53,913 nucleotides of DNA from Salinisphaera orenii subsp. halophila YIM 95161 (GCF_003732545.1 NZ_AYKF01000071.1:1-53913); one strand, 5' to 3'. Positions 1 to 10,105 are shown, numbered from the stretch's first letter. Notes: a model not told the origin generated them from the sequence alone. Made by a program: numbers and translations.

Positions 1-876
1 CGACAGAATGCTGCCCGTGGAACGATAGTTCTGCTCCAGGCGGACCGTGTGCGTGTCCTTGAAATCGGTCTCGAAGCGCAGGATGTTGTCCACCCGCGCC
101 CCGCGCCAGGAATAGATCGACTGGTCGTCGTCGCCGACGATGAACACGCGCCCGGCGTCCCCGGCCAGCAGCCGGATCCAGGCGTACTGCAGGGCGTTGG
201 TGTCCTGGAACTCGTCGACGAGCACGTGCGAGAAGCGCCGGCGGTAGTGCGCCAGCAGTTCGGCGTCGTCGCGGCAGGTCTCGTAGGCACGCAGCAGCAG
301 CTCGGGAAAATCGACCAGCCCGGCGGCCTCGCGCGCGTTCTCGTAGGCCTGGTAGAGCCGGATCATCTGGGCGCGGGCGTAGTCGCCGGTGTCGGCCAGA
401 TCGCGCGGGCGCTCGGCGGCTTCCTTGCAGCTGTTGATGAACCCGGCCATCTGACGGACCGGCCAGCGCTGCTCGTCCATCTCCAGGCTCTTGAGCGTGC
501 GCCGGACCAGACGCTGCTGGTCGTCCGCATCGATGATCTGGAAGGCCTGCGGCAGCTTCGCCTCGCGATAATGCAGCCGCAGCAGACGATGGGCGATGCC
601 GTGGAAGGTGCCCACCCACATCGCCCGCGCCGGCACCCGGATCATCGGTTCCAGGCGCGCCCGCATTTCGCCGGCGGCCTTGTTGGTGAAGGTCACCGCC
701 AGGATCGACTGCGGTGAGACGCCTTCCACCGCGATCAGCCAGGCGATACGATGAATGAGCACGCGCGTCTTGCCGGAACCGGCGCCGGCCAGCACACGCA
801 TGTGGCCCGGCGGGGCGCCGACCGCCTCGCGCTGGGCTTCGTTGAGGGGGTCCAGAATCGTCGATACGTCGTCCAT
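1..876 (-). CDS. uvrD: UvrD-type superfamily 1A DNA helicase, 3' end outside window
   Basis: ATP-dependent 3'-5' DNA helicase of the UvrD/Rep family, which unwinds DNA in nucleotide excision and mismatch repair. The visible 292 residues are the N-terminal part. They carry a Q motif (LNEAQREAV, about 11-19), Walker A AGAGSGKT at 30-37, motif Ia TFTNKAA, motif II with VDEFQDTN, and motif III as DDDQSIYSWRGA. That last string is closer to UvrD than to Rep or PcrA. The ATG at 874-876 starts the protein just before the Q motif, as is usual. The reading frame stays open to base 1, so the remaining two-thirds of a roughly 720-residue protein lie outside. It is transcribed divergently from the M48 protease, with about 150 bp between the starts. 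Confidence 0.93.
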   Translation of the reverse strand, partial: MDDVSTILDPLNEAQREAVGAPPGHMRVLAGAGSGKTRVLIHRIAWLIAVEGVSPQSILAVTFTNKAAGEMRARLEPMIRVPARAMWVGTFHGIAHRLLRLHYREAKLPQAFQIIDADDQQRLVRRTLKSLEMDEQRWPVRQMAGFINSCKEAAERPRDLADTGDYARAQMIRLYQAYENAREAAGLVDFPELLLRAYETCRDDAELLAHYRRRFSHVLVDEFQDTNALQYAWIRLLAGDAGRVFIVGDDDQSIYSWRGARVDNILRFETDFKDTHTVRLEQNYRSTGSILS

Positions 877-1027
877 GGCCGCGATTGTAAACAAAGGCCG
901 GCGGCGGGTTCGTGTTCATTCACCCGCAAGCCGGGCGCGTTACCATCGATGGATGGTTCCGCGCGAGCCGCCAGACGACCGAACGCCGGCATCGCCGGCC
1001 TTTCAAACGCGTTCGAGAGACAACATC

Positions 1028-1807
1028 ATGCGCCGCATCATCATCGTGTCCGTCCTGCTGTCCCTGCTCGTGGCCTGCGCGACCTCACCCACCGGAAGGC
1101 GCCAGCTCAAGCTGTTCTCCGGCGACGAGATCGCCAAGATGGGCATCCAGAGCTACCAGCAGATGAAGCAGGAGGAACAGATCGAGACCAGCACGGCCGA
1201 GAACCGCTACGTGAAGTGCGTGGCCGACGCCATCATCTCGGCCAGCGACCCGCAGGGTGAATGGGAGGTCACGGTCTTCGAGGACGACCAGGTCAACGCC
1301 TTCGCCCTGCCCGGCGGCAAGATCGGCGTCTACTCCGGCCTGCTGGATGTCGCCGAGACCGACGACCAGCTCGCCGCCGTGATCGGACACGAGGTCGCGC
1401 ACGTGATGGCCGATCACGGCAACGAACGCGTCTCCCAGCAGTTCGCCACGCAGGGTGGCCTGCAGGTGGTCTCGGCGTTTCTCGGCGGCTCCGGCGGTGC
1501 CGGCAGCCAGGCGATCATGTCGGCGCTCGGCCTCGGCGCCCAGGTCGGCATCCTGCTGCCGTTCTCGCGCACCCAGGAGAGCGAAGCCGACACCGTGGGC
1601 CTGGAGCTCATGGCGCGCGCCGGTTTCGACCCGCGCCAGTCGGTGGACCTGTGGCGGAACATGGCCGAGGCCAGCGGCGGTGGCGGCCAGGCCGAATTCT
1701 TGTCCACCCACCCCTCCAACGACAGCCGGATCAACAACCTGTCGAGCCATATGGACGAGGCCATGCAACTCTACCAACAGGCGCCGAATCACCCCGAATG
1801 CGGCTAG
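1028..1807 (+). CDS. M48-family zinc metalloprotease lipoprotein (LoiP/YggG-like)
   Basis: Predicted outer-membrane or periplasmic zinc protease of 259 aa. The N terminus is a lipoprotein signal ending in the lipobox L14-V15-A16-C17. The zinc site HEVAH is at 121-125, and the second motif ESEAD at 184-188 gives the third ligand, as in peptidase family M48. Between them is a glycine-rich hydrophobic stretch (about 147-180) also seen in LoiP/YggG relatives, which act in envelope quality control. The chosen ATG at 1028 places the signal peptide at the N terminus. The frame extends further upstream, but that part has no signal-like features and overlaps the uvrD start region. The gene appears to stand alone, followed by a 183-bp gap before the RRM gene. 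Confidence 0.88.
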   Translation: MRRIIIVSVLLSLLVACATSPTGRRQLKLFSGDEIAKMGIQSYQQMKQEEQIETSTAENRYVKCVADAIISASDPQGEWEVTVFEDDQVNAFALPGGKIGVYSGLLDVAETDDQLAAVIGHEVAHVMADHGNERVSQQFATQGGLQVVSAFLGGSGGAGSQAIMSALGLGAQVGILLPFSRTQESEADTVGLELMARAGFDPRQSVDLWRNMAEASGGGGQAEFLSTHPSNDSRINNLSSHMDEAMQLYQQAPNHPECG

Positions 1808-1853
1808 CCCGTTTCGGGGCCGATAATTTCAAACTAAATTCATCGGCACGCTC

Positions 1854-1881
1854 TTGTCGGCCGCACAAACTTATGTAGACT
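1854..1881 (+). promoter_or_regulatory. possible sigma-70 promoter of the RRM protein gene
   Basis: TTGTCG (1854-1859) and TAGACT (1876-1881) are separated by 16 bp, each matching four of six consensus bases. Transcription from here would give a leader of about 100 nt before the start at 1991. The stretch 1820-1990 is less GC-rich than its surroundings. Weak motif match only. Confidence 0.25.
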
Positions 1882-1990
1882 GCGAAAGCGTACGGCTCGG
1901 CCGTTCTCCGTTGGTCTTAGTTTGGTGTCATTGACGAGTCCGGACGGTTCTGAAACAGCAATGACACGGCATCGCTAGGATCAAGTTGAG

Positions 1991-2263
1991 ATGAATATTT
2001 ACGTAGGCAACCTGGCCTGGGCCACCGACGACGACGAACTCCGCAGCGCGTTCGAAGCCTTCGGTGAGGTCTCCTCCGCCAAGGTGATCATGGATCGCGA
2101 AACCGGCCGCTCGCGCGGTTTCGGCTTCGTGGAAATGCCCGATGACAACGCCGCCAAGCAGGCGATCGAGGGCATGAACGACAAGGACCTCGGTGGCCGC
2201 ACCCTGCGCGTGAACGAAGCGCGCCCGCGTGACGACCGCCCGCGGGGCCCGCGTCGCTTCTAG
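1991..2263 (+). CDS. small single-RRM RNA-binding protein
   Basis: A 90-aa protein that is almost entirely one RNA recognition motif. RNP2 is IYVGNL at 3-8 and RNP1 is RGFGFVEM at 42-49, with the aromatic residues that stack on RNA. A short basic, arginine- and proline-rich tail follows (about 78-90). Such single-RRM proteins occur in cyanobacteria and some proteobacteria, often as cold- or stress-responsive RNA chaperones; the role here is inferred. The gene is monocistronic: a long leader precedes it and an intrinsic terminator follows 25 bp after the stop. Confidence 0.92.
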   Translation: MNIYVGNLAWATDDDELRSAFEAFGEVSSAKVIMDRETGRSRGFGFVEMPDDNAAKQAIEGMNDKDLGGRTLRVNEARPRDDRPRGPRRF

Positions 2264-2286
2264 AGCGCCGCACGACCCGTGCGGAG

Positions 2287-2312
2287 AAGCCGCCCTCCGG
2301 GGCGGCTTTTTT
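2287..2312 (+). terminator. rho-independent terminator of the RRM gene
   Basis: GCCGCCC (2289-2295), loop TCCG, then GGGCGGC (2300-2306), followed by six T residues (2307-2312). Flanking AA/TT pairs lengthen the stem. It lies just downstream of the RRM stop codon. Confidence 0.9.
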
Positions 2313-2605
2313 GTGTCCGGCCGCCCCACCCGGTCGGCCGATCCCGGCCCGGAAGCGCCGATCGCTTCAAGGCCGCGGTGTCCCGCCTTCGGCCGCGCCA
2401 TCCCGGTGCAACCGCCGCCACCGAGACGCCGCGGCGCCCGCGGCACGCCGCCCGGGCAATCCGGCCGAGCCGCCGCACCGTGCTCGTGGCCCGACCCGCG
2501 CGTGGCGGCTGTTCCTCGCCGGCACCACGCCAGTCCGACGCGGCGGCCGTCCGCGTTGCCGGCCGCGGCGTCGCCGCGCATCCGCCTATCCCGAGCGGTC
2601 GGCCC
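2313..2605. other. gene-free GC-rich stretch
   Basis: About 290 bp between the RRM terminator and the end of the convergent amidohydrolase gene. Frames are open on both strands because of the GC content, but none has a recognisable product or ribosome site. I compared it by eye with the interspersed repeat family described elsewhere and found no convincing match. Confidence 0.5.
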
Positions 2606-3811
2606 TCACGAGGCCGGCTCACCGAAGAACACGCCGTCCGGCAGCCGCAGTTCGGTGGCGGGCAGGCGCACCTGGCGCAGGGTGACGAACACGAACAGCA
2701 GCGGATTGACGTCGTATAGCTCGCGCAGCGGCGCGACGAGCGCGGGATCGAGAAAACCGCCGTCCACCAGCGCCGACAGCCGGATGGACGCGGCGATCGC
2801 CGACTGCGGATAATCACTGGCGTAGCGAAGTCGCCCGAAGAACTGGGGGTGTTGCAGCAGTGGGCGCAGGACCTCGTCGAGCCGATCGGCGGCCAGCACG
2901 CCGGCCAGGTCGACGGCGAGCGCGTCCCGCCAGGCGGGCTCGCGCAGCAGTGCGAACAGGCCGGGCATGAGGCGCTGGCCGTCCTCGCCGTGGGCGCCGC
3001 CGAGCGTGGCCACGACCCGCACCCCGGCTTCCAGCGGCGCGCGCAGCGCCGACGGGTCGACCCAGCCGCTGGCCCCGTTGTCGGCCGCCCGCGCGCCCAC
3101 CGGCAGGTGCAGGGTCATGCCGTGCTCGGCCATCGCCGCATAGGCCTCGGCCACGCGCGGATCGTCCAGATCGATGCCCTGGGCGACCGGCCACCAGCCG
3201 AGATGCGTGATCCCCGCTTCGGCCCAGCCGGCGATCGCGTTGACCGCGTCCGCGCGATAGGGGTGTACCGACACCGCGGCGCCCAGCTGCGCCGGCGCCC
3301 GCGCGGCCAGATCCCGGGCCCGGGTGTTGGCGATCACGTTGAGGCTGCGTTCGGGCTCGGCGCGGCCGTCGGCGGCGAACACCGCGTCGCGGGCGAAGAC
3401 CCGGGCGCGATAATCGCCCGGCATGGCCGTAATCTGGCGCATCAGACGGGCCGCATACTCGGCCTGCGGCGCGTCGGCGTCGCCGTCCACACCCGCCGCA
3501 TGGGCCCGGACCCGGTCGGCCAGCCAGGCCAGCGGATGCCGGCCGCCGCCCAGCGCATCCGCCTCGCGCGCGGCGAAGCCGATCCCGGCGGCCAACCGCC
3601 CATCGCGCACCGGACGGCCGTCGACGTCGGCGAAGGCGGCGTCCACCAGCGACCGCGCCCGATCCGACAACACCCAGGCCGCGTCCTCCGGGGCGTGGCG
3701 CCAGGCCCCGGCGTAGCGATCGAGCGCGCCGTGCCAGAGCGTGACCGCCAGCGCCGCCAGCCCGGCGAGCACGACGGCCAGCACCAGCAGCCGCAGACCG
3801 AATGCGCGCAT
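2606..3811 (-). CDS. membrane-anchored amidohydrolase-2-like TIM-barrel protein
   Basis: A 401-aa protein with one N-terminal membrane anchor (about 6-27). The long domain resembles amidohydrolase family 2 proteins: it has alternating hydrophobic strands, SVHPYRADAV near the middle, the strand GITHLGWWP, EHGMTLHLP, and a late RYASDYPQ that recalls the metal-binding Asp of these barrels. No classical HxH motif is visible near the start of the barrel, so activity is uncertain. It lies 6 bp downstream of oppF and is probably co-transcribed with it. Processing of an imported peptide-like substrate is possible but speculative. The C terminus (PDGVFFGEPAS) ends close to the gene-free stretch. Confidence 0.6.
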   Translation of the reverse strand: MRAFGLRLLVLAVVLAGLAALAVTLWHGALDRYAGAWRHAPEDAAWVLSDRARSLVDAAFADVDGRPVRDGRLAAGIGFAAREADALGGGRHPLAWLADRVRAHAAGVDGDADAPQAEYAARLMRQITAMPGDYRARVFARDAVFAADGRAEPERSLNVIANTRARDLAARAPAQLGAAVSVHPYRADAVNAIAGWAEAGITHLGWWPVAQGIDLDDPRVAEAYAAMAEHGMTLHLPVGARAADNGASGWVDPSALRAPLEAGVRVVATLGGAHGEDGQRLMPGLFALLREPAWRDALAVDLAGVLAADRLDEVLRPLLQHPQFFGRLRYASDYPQSAIAASIRLSALVDGGFLDPALVAPLRELYDVNPLLFVFVTLRQVRLPATELRLPDGVFFGEPAS

Positions 3812-3817
3812 GGCCGT

Positions 3818-4825
3818 TCAGGCCGCGACGATCTCGCCGGCGGCGATCGCCTCGGCGTGATGACAGGCCACCCGGCGGCCCGGGCCGTGCTCGCGCAGCG
3901 GCGGCACCTGGCTGGCGCAGTCGGCCTGCGTCCAGGGACAGCGGGTGCGGAACACGCAGCCCGAGGGCGGATCGGCGGGCGAGGGCAATTCCCCGTGCAG
4001 CCGGATGCGCCGCCGGCTGCGCTCGCTCGCCGGATCCGGCCGCGGCACCGCCGAGGCCAGCGCCCGCGTGTAGGGGTGCGCCGGCGCGTCGAACAGCGTG
4101 GCCGCCGGCCCCCGCTCGACCAGCCGGCCGAGATACATCACCGCCACCGCATCGCTGATCTGGCGCACCACCGCCAGGTCGTGGGCGATGAACAGCAGCG
4201 CGATGCCGAAGCGATCGCGCAGCCGCGCGAGCAGCTCCAGGATCCGCGCCTGGATGGACACGTCCAGCGCCGAGACCGGCTCGTCGCAGATCAGCACCCG
4301 CGGCTCCACCACCAGCGCCCGGGCGATGCCGATGCGCTGGCACTGGCCGCCGGAGAATTCGTGCGGATAGCGGTTGATGTGATGCGCCGACAGGCCGACC
4401 TCCTCGAGCATGGTCCGCACCCGGCGGCCGCGCTCTGCGCGGGACCACTCGCGCCGAAGATGGCGCAGCGGTTCGGCCACGATCTGGCCCACGGTCATGC
4501 GCGGGTCGAGGCTGGCCAGCGGATCCTGGAAGATCATCTGCACGTCGCGGCGCAGCCGGCGCGCGGCGGCCGCGCGCTCGCCGCCGAGCGCGCGGCCGTC
4601 GAGTTCGATGCGCCCGGCGCTGACCGGGGCCAGCCCGGTCAGCGCACGCGCCAGCGTGGATTTGCCGCAGCCGGACTCGCCCACCAGGCCTAGGGTGCGG
4701 CCGCTGTCGAGATCGAGATCGACGCCGTCGACCGCGCGCAGCGCTCCGGCGGTCTGCCAGGGCCAGGCGGGCGCGAGCGGGAAATGCACCTTGAGATCGC
4801 GGACGCGCAGCAGCGGATCGTTCAT
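3818..4825 (-). CDS. oppF: oligopeptide ABC transporter ATPase OppF/DppF-type
   Basis: One of the two ATPases that power oligopeptide import at the inner membrane. In 335 aa it has Walker A GESGCGKST (49-57), Q-loop FQDP (99-102), signature FSGGQ (157-161), Walker B ICDEP (179-183) and the switch His in FIAHD (H215). The C-terminal cysteine-containing extension (FRTRCPWTQADC) is typical of OppF/DppF. Start M at 4825 is preferred to an in-frame ATG at 4891, because family members begin with a short sequence like MNDPLLRVRDLKV. Its partner genes oppABCD lie 2.6 kb away beyond cls and an opposite-strand gene, so the operon is split. The start is 68 bp from the divergent EEP gene. Confidence 0.93.
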   Translation of the reverse strand: MNDPLLRVRDLKVHFPLAPAWPWQTAGALRAVDGVDLDLDSGRTLGLVGESGCGKSTLARALTGLAPVSAGRIELDGRALGGERAAAARRLRRDVQMIFQDPLASLDPRMTVGQIVAEPLRHLRREWSRAERGRRVRTMLEEVGLSAHHINRYPHEFSGGQCQRIGIARALVVEPRVLICDEPVSALDVSIQARILELLARLRDRFGIALLFIAHDLAVVRQISDAVAVMYLGRLVERGPAATLFDAPAHPYTRALASAVPRPDPASERSRRRIRLHGELPSPADPPSGCVFRTRCPWTQADCASQVPPLREHGPGRRVACHHAEAIAAGEIVAA

Positions 4826-4893
4826 GCCTGGCCCATACCCCGGGGCGTGAAACCGAACCCGATGGTACGCTGCGGTCGTAGATTCGCCCAACG

Positions 4894-5715
4894 ATGCCGC
4901 CCCGCGCGATGCCGCCCGCTGACGCTCCGAGCCGTCTGTCCGTTCTCAGTTTCAACATGCAGGTCGGCGTGGGCACCCGGCGCTATCGCGAATACGTGAC
5001 CCGCGGCTGGCGGCATGTGCTGCCCAGCCAGCAGGTGCGCGACAATCTCGAGCGCATCGGCGAGCTGCTCGTCGGCCACGACATCATCGGCCTGCAGGAG
5101 ATCGACGCCGGCAGCCGCCGCAGCGGCTATCGCAATCAGATCGAGCAGCTCGCCGAGCAGGCCGGCTTCGGCTACTGGCGGGTGCAGGTCAATCGCGACC
5201 TCGGCCGCGTCGCCCAGCACGGTCTCGGGCTGATCAGCCGCTTCCAGCCCTTCGAGGTCAGCGAACACAAGCTGCCGGGGCGGCTGCCCGGACGCGGCGC
5301 CCTGCTCGCGCGCTTCGGCGAGCCGGGCAACGCGCTGACGGTGGTCATCACCCATCTGGCCCTGGGCGCCGGCAGCCGGGCGCAGCAGCTGGCGGCGATC
5401 TGCGAGCTCGTGGACGGCCACGACCCGGTCCTGGTCATGGGCGACACCAACTGCAGCGCCGCCGCCCTGATCGCCGATCCGGTCCTGGCGCGCAGCGGCC
5501 TGCGCGTCCACGAGGCGAACCTGCCGACGTTCCCGAGCTGGCGGCCGCGCCGGGGCATCGACCATATCCTGACGTCGCCCGGCCTCGAGGTCGTGGACGC
5601 CCGCGTGATCGACGCCGTGCTCTCGGACCACCGGCCGGTGCACATGCGCATCGCCCTGCCGCCGCGGCTGGCCGCGGCGTTCCCGGGCGCGGCGCAGCCG
5701 TCGCCGGCCGACTAA
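4894..5715 (+). CDS. endonuclease/exonuclease/phosphatase (EEP) family hydrolase
   Basis: A 273-aa cytosolic hydrolase with the EEP (exonuclease III/DNase I-like) fold. Metal and catalytic motifs are visible: FNMQ near the start, LQEID for the metal-binding Glu, THLALG, GDTNC for the Asp/Asn pair, and a late LSDHRPV with the catalytic Asp-His. The substrate could be nucleic acid, a phospholipid or an inositol-like phosphate; the sequence alone does not decide. It is an isolated plus-strand gene between oppF and cls. Its TAA stop (5713-5715) is immediately followed by the left end of interspersed repeat copy A, which fills the whole gap to the cls stop codon. Confidence 0.83.
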   Translation: MPPRAMPPADAPSRLSVLSFNMQVGVGTRRYREYVTRGWRHVLPSQQVRDNLERIGELLVGHDIIGLQEIDAGSRRSGYRNQIEQLAEQAGFGYWRVQVNRDLGRVAQHGLGLISRFQPFEVSEHKLPGRLPGRGALLARFGEPGNALTVVITHLALGAGSRAQQLAAICELVDGHDPVLVMGDTNCSAAALIADPVLARSGLRVHEANLPTFPSWRPRRGIDHILTSPGLEVVDARVIDAVLSDHRPVHMRIALPPRLAAAFPGAAQPSPAD

Positions 5716-6006
5716 GGCCTGTCAGCGCTCCATACGAGCGCCGCGTTTGAGACCGCGCGCGGGTCGCCGATCGTGGCGGTGGCGCGCGACGATCCAGACT
5801 GTCAGCGCCGCAGCGCACGCATGGTTGTTTCACGGGCGGCCCACCCCGAAGACAAGCGTCCCATGAGACGACCGGGATACGGCAATCCAGCGTTGTCGCA
5901 CGCTGGCGCCGAGTGACTCCGCGGCGCGCACGGCGCCTCGTCCTGCCGCCCTGAGTCGATTTCCAGCAAGCGCTTGGCGCCGGCTCACATGAAGTGTTGA
6001 CAGCCC
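5716..6006 (+). repeat. interspersed intergenic repeat, copy A
   Basis: A 291-bp element that exactly fills the space between the stop codons of the EEP gene and cls. The left end (GGCCTGTCAGCGCTCCATAC) and the inverted right end (GGCTGTCAACACTTCATG) are imperfect terminal inverted repeats. It shares long blocks with copy C at 25445-25710, for example TGGTTGTTTCACGGGCGGCC (5822-5841) and AGCAAGCGCTTGGCGCCGG near 5966. It contains about 34 bp absent from copy C (around 5880-5913). No protein is evident. Confidence 0.85.
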
Positions 6007-7454
6007 CTAGAGATAGGGCGAGAACAGCCAGAAGAAGGAGTCGCGCAGCCGCGCCGGCCAGCGACGGCGTCTGAGATCGGCCAGGGTGTAGCGACGGCTG
6101 TCCGCGCGCGTGTCGCGCAGGTGTTCGGCCAGGCGCGCCACCGCGGCCGTATCGAAGATCTCGACCGCCAGCTCGAAGTTCAGGCGCAGGCTGCGCGGAT
6201 CGAGATTGGGCGAGCCGACCAGCGCATAGTCGTCGTCGACCACGAACAGCTTGGTGTGCGCGAACGGCGGCGGCCGATGATAGATGCGCACGCCGCGGGC
6301 CAGCAGTTCGCCGAGCCCGTGGCGCGCGGCCCAAGCCACGAACGGCAGGTTGTTGCGCTCGGGCAGCACGATCGACACGTCCAGCCCGCGCAGGGCCGCG
6401 GCCTGCAGGGCGCCGATCAGCGCCGGGCCGGGCAGGAAGTACGGCGTCATGATCAGCACCCGCTCGCGGGCGCTGGTCACCGCGGTGGCCAGCAGCGTGG
6501 CCAGACGCTCGGTGTCGCGCGTCGGCCCGTTCTCGACCGTGCGGCAGGCGGCGCTCCCGTTGGCGGCGATGCGGCGCCGGCTCACCCCGCTCTGGCGCCC
6601 GGTGGCGAACGCCCAGTCGGAGAGGAACACGGCCTCGATCTGGCGCACGACCGGGCCGGCCAGCCGGAACTGCAGGTCGGCGGTGCCGCCGGTCTCGGTG
6701 ACCATGTGCCGGTCGCCGATGTTCATGCCGCCGGTGAACGCCACGCCGGCGTCCGTGACCAGAATCTTGCGGTGGTTGCGCAGGTTGAGCTGCAGCGACG
6801 GCGGGATCAGGCGCGGCGGCAGGAAGCGCGCGGCCTGCACGCCTTCGCGGCGCAGCAGGGCCACCGCGCGACGGCCGGGCCAGGCGTAGTATTCGCCGAC
6901 GCCGTCGATGAGCACCCGCACATCCACGCCGCGGGCCGCGGCCCGTCCCAGCGCCGTGATGAAACGCCGGCCCACGGTATTGGTCTCGAGGATGTAGGTG
7001 GTCATGTAGACGAAGCGCGTCGCCCGTTCGATGGCCTCGAGCATGGGCGGATAGGCGGCCTCGCCGTTGTGCAGCACGGCGACGTCGTTGCCGGGCACGA
7101 TCGGCCAGGCCGAGAGCCGGTCGCCGGCCGCGGCCAGGCCGTAGCGACGCGGGTCCAGAAAGGCGCTGTAGTCGCGCAGCGGCGCGTTGGCGCCCGGCTG
7201 GTGCGCGCCGAGACCGTGCCGCGAGGCGCGATCCAGCCGCCGCGCCCGGATGCGCACGCGGTTGATGCCGAACATGTAGTAGAGCAGCGGCCCGACCGGC
7301 GGAAACAGCAGCGAGACGCCGATCCAGCCGAAGGCGCCGCTGGGCGTCTCGCGGGTGAGCAGGGCGTGGATCGCCGCCGCCAGGGCGCTGCCGACCACGA
7401 TGATGACCGTGGCCCAGAACTGCAGGGCGTCGACGAACTCGGCCGAGATCCCGG

Positions 7455-7458
<4 letters not shown>
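6007..7458 (-). CDS. cls: cardiolipin synthase (phospholipase D superfamily)
   Basis: Inner-membrane enzyme that joins two phosphatidyl moieties to make cardiolipin. In 483 aa there are two N-terminal membrane segments (about 12-34 and 42-64), then two PLD-type HKD motifs: H229-R-K231 with D236 (followed by GGMNIGD) and H401-T-K403 with D408 (followed by GSPNLDPRS). Length and layout match bacterial ClsA. The start is a GTG at 7458 whose bases overlap the oppD stop (GTGA), so translation is probably coupled to oppD. Linkage of cls to an opp operon is also known in Escherichia coli, where cls lies close downstream of oppF. Its TAG stop directly abuts repeat copy A. Confidence 0.93.
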
Positions 7459-8267
<809 letters not shown>

Positions 8268-8287
8268 GGCGCCAGTCTAACCGCGGC

Positions 8288-9172
8288 TCAGCGGTCTTTC
8301 GGATCGAGCGCGTCGCGCAGCCCGTCGCCGATGAAGTTGAAGCAGAACAGCGTCGCCGCCAGAAGCACCGCCGGCACCACCAGCAGCCACGGCGCCCGGC
8401 CCATCTCGTCGGCGCCGTCCTTGATCAGCGCGCCCCAGGAGGTGGCCGGCTCGGCCACGCCCAGGCCCAGAAAGCTCAAAAACGACTCGAACAGGATCAC
8501 CTGCGGAATCGTGAGCGTGATGTAGACCGCCACCACGCCGAGCAGGTTGGGCACGATGTGGCGGGCGATGATCGCGGGCGCCGGCGCCCCGGCCATGCGC
8601 GCGGCCTCGATGAAGGGCTGGCCCTTGAGCGCCAGCGTCTGGCCGCGGACGATGCGCGCCATGTCCAGCCAGTTGATCGCACCGATCGCGACGAAGATGA
8701 GCAGGATGTTGCGGCCGAAGAACACCATCAGCAGGATCACGAAGAACAGGAACGGCATGGCGTAGAGGATGTCGACGATGCGCATCATCACCCCGTCCAC
8801 CCGGCCGCCGAGATAGCCGGCGGTGGCGCCGTAGACCACGCCGATGACCAGACTCACGAGGGTGGCGACCAAGCCGATCAGCAGGGACATGCGCCCGCCC
8901 TCGAGCGCGCGCACGAACAGATCGCGGCCCAGGCCGTCGGTGCCGAACCAGTGGGCGTCGGCCAGGCCGGGCTCGACCCAGATTGCGCCGTAGTCCTGGG
9001 TGAAATGATCGTGCGGCGAGAACCACGGCCCGGCCACGCAGGCGGCCACGATCACGCCCAGTACCGCCAGCGAGGCGATCGCGGCGCGATTGGCCCGCAG
9101 CCGCACCAGCGCATCGCGCCAGAGACTGCGCCCGCGCACGGCCCGCTCGAGCGTCTCGGCGCGGGCGTTCAT
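8288..9172 (-). CDS. oppC: oligopeptide ABC transporter permease OppC
   Basis: Inner-membrane permease of 294 aa. A cytoplasmic N-terminal stretch precedes a first hydrophobic segment (about 32-50), followed by a periplasmic region with WFGTDGLGRD, the typical OppC/DppC motif, and about five further membrane spans. The EAA loop EAARMAGAPAPAIIARHI contacts the ATPases. Its ATG (9170-9172) overlaps the oppB stop as ATGA, so the two permeases are translationally coupled. Confidence 0.94.
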   Translation of the reverse strand: MNARAETLERAVRGRSLWRDALVRLRANRAAIASLAVLGVIVAACVAGPWFSPHDHFTQDYGAIWVEPGLADAHWFGTDGLGRDLFVRALEGGRMSLLIGLVATLVSLVIGVVYGATAGYLGGRVDGVMMRIVDILYAMPFLFFVILLMVFFGRNILLIFVAIGAINWLDMARIVRGQTLALKGQPFIEAARMAGAPAPAIIARHIVPNLLGVVAVYITLTIPQVILFESFLSFLGLGVAEPATSWGALIKDGADEMGRAPWLLVVPAVLLAATLFCFNFIGDGLRDALDPKDR

Positions 9173-10086
9173 CGGTAGGCGACCCGCGGGTCGAGCCAGC
9201 CGTAGAGCAGATCGACCAGCAGATTGAAGCCGACGATGAGGATGCCGTAGAACAGCACCACGCCCATCACCAGCGTGTAGTCGCGGTTGAGCGCCCCGGA
9301 GACGAAGAACTGCCCCAGCCCCGGAATGCCGAAGATCGTCTCGATGACCACGGAACCGGTGATGATGCCGGCCGCGGCCGGGCCGAGAAACGACACGATC
9401 GGCGTCAGGGCGGCCGGCAGCGCGTGCACCCAGACCACCCGCGCCGCCGACAGCCCCTTCGCGCGGGCGGTGCGCACGTGGTTCGAGCGCATGACCTCGA
9501 TCATCGACGCCCGCGCGAGCCGGGCCACATAGGCCATCATCGCCGTGCCCAGTGCGATCACCGGCATGACGTAGTGCTGCGGCCCGCCGAGCCCGCCGGC
9601 CGGCAGCCAGTCGTTGTAGACCGCGAACACGAGGATCATCAGCGGCGCGAGCACGAAGTTGGGAATGGAGATGCCGAGCATGGCCGCGGTCATCGCGGTG
9701 TAGTCGATCGCGCCGTTCTGGCGCAGAGCCGCGGCCATGCCCAGGGGCACGCCGAGAATCAGTGCAAAGGCCAGCGACGCCGCCCCGAGCGTGGCCGAGA
9801 CCGGGAACCCGGAGGCGATCAGATCGTTCACGCTGACGTCGCGATACTGGAACGAGGGGCCGAAGTCGAAGCGGGCGACGTCCCAGAGATAGCGCCCGTA
9901 CTGCACGTACAGCGGCTCGTCGAGATGGTACTTCGCCTCCAGATTCGCACGCACCTGCGGCGGCAGTTCGCGATCGCCGTCAAACGGCCCGCCGGGCGCG
10001 GCGCGCATCATCACGAACGCCAGCGTGAGCAGGATGAACAATGTGGGCACGGCGCCGGCGAGCCGGCGCAGCGTATAGCCGAGCAT
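9169..10086 (-). CDS. oppB: oligopeptide ABC transporter permease OppB
   Basis: Inner-membrane permease of 305 aa. It begins with LGYTLRRLAGAVPTLFILL, a typical OppB/DppB first membrane segment, and a periplasmic loop with the PGGPFDGDRELPP region. The EAA motif is RTARAKGLSAARVVWVHALP. The late GIPGLGQFFVSGALNRDY segment is conserved in the family. It pairs with OppC and sits 19 bp downstream of oppA. Confidence 0.94.
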   Translation of the reverse strand: MLGYTLRRLAGAVPTLFILLTLAFVMMRAAPGGPFDGDRELPPQVRANLEAKYHLDEPLYVQYGRYLWDVARFDFGPSFQYRDVSVNDLIASGFPVSATLGAASLAFALILGVPLGMAAALRQNGAIDYTAMTAAMLGISIPNFVLAPLMILVFAVYNDWLPAGGLGGPQHYVMPVIALGTAMMAYVARLARASMIEVMRSNHVRTARAKGLSAARVVWVHALPAALTPIVSFLGPAAAGIITGSVVIETIFGIPGLGQFFVSGALNRDYTLVMGVVLFYGILIVGFNLLVDLLYGWLDPRVAYR

Positions 10087-10105
10087 CAGCGCAGTCCCTG
10101 CCGCA

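Noticed and set aside
2313-2605. Possible fifth copy of the interspersed repeat
   Set aside because: Short GC-rich similarities only; neither the terminal repeats nor the GTTGTTTCATGGGCGGCC block is present.
2814-4976. A 720-codon minus-strand frame overlapping oppF and the amidohydrolase
   Set aside because: Arg/Gly/Ala-rich and domain-free; the alternative frame gives intact OppF motifs.
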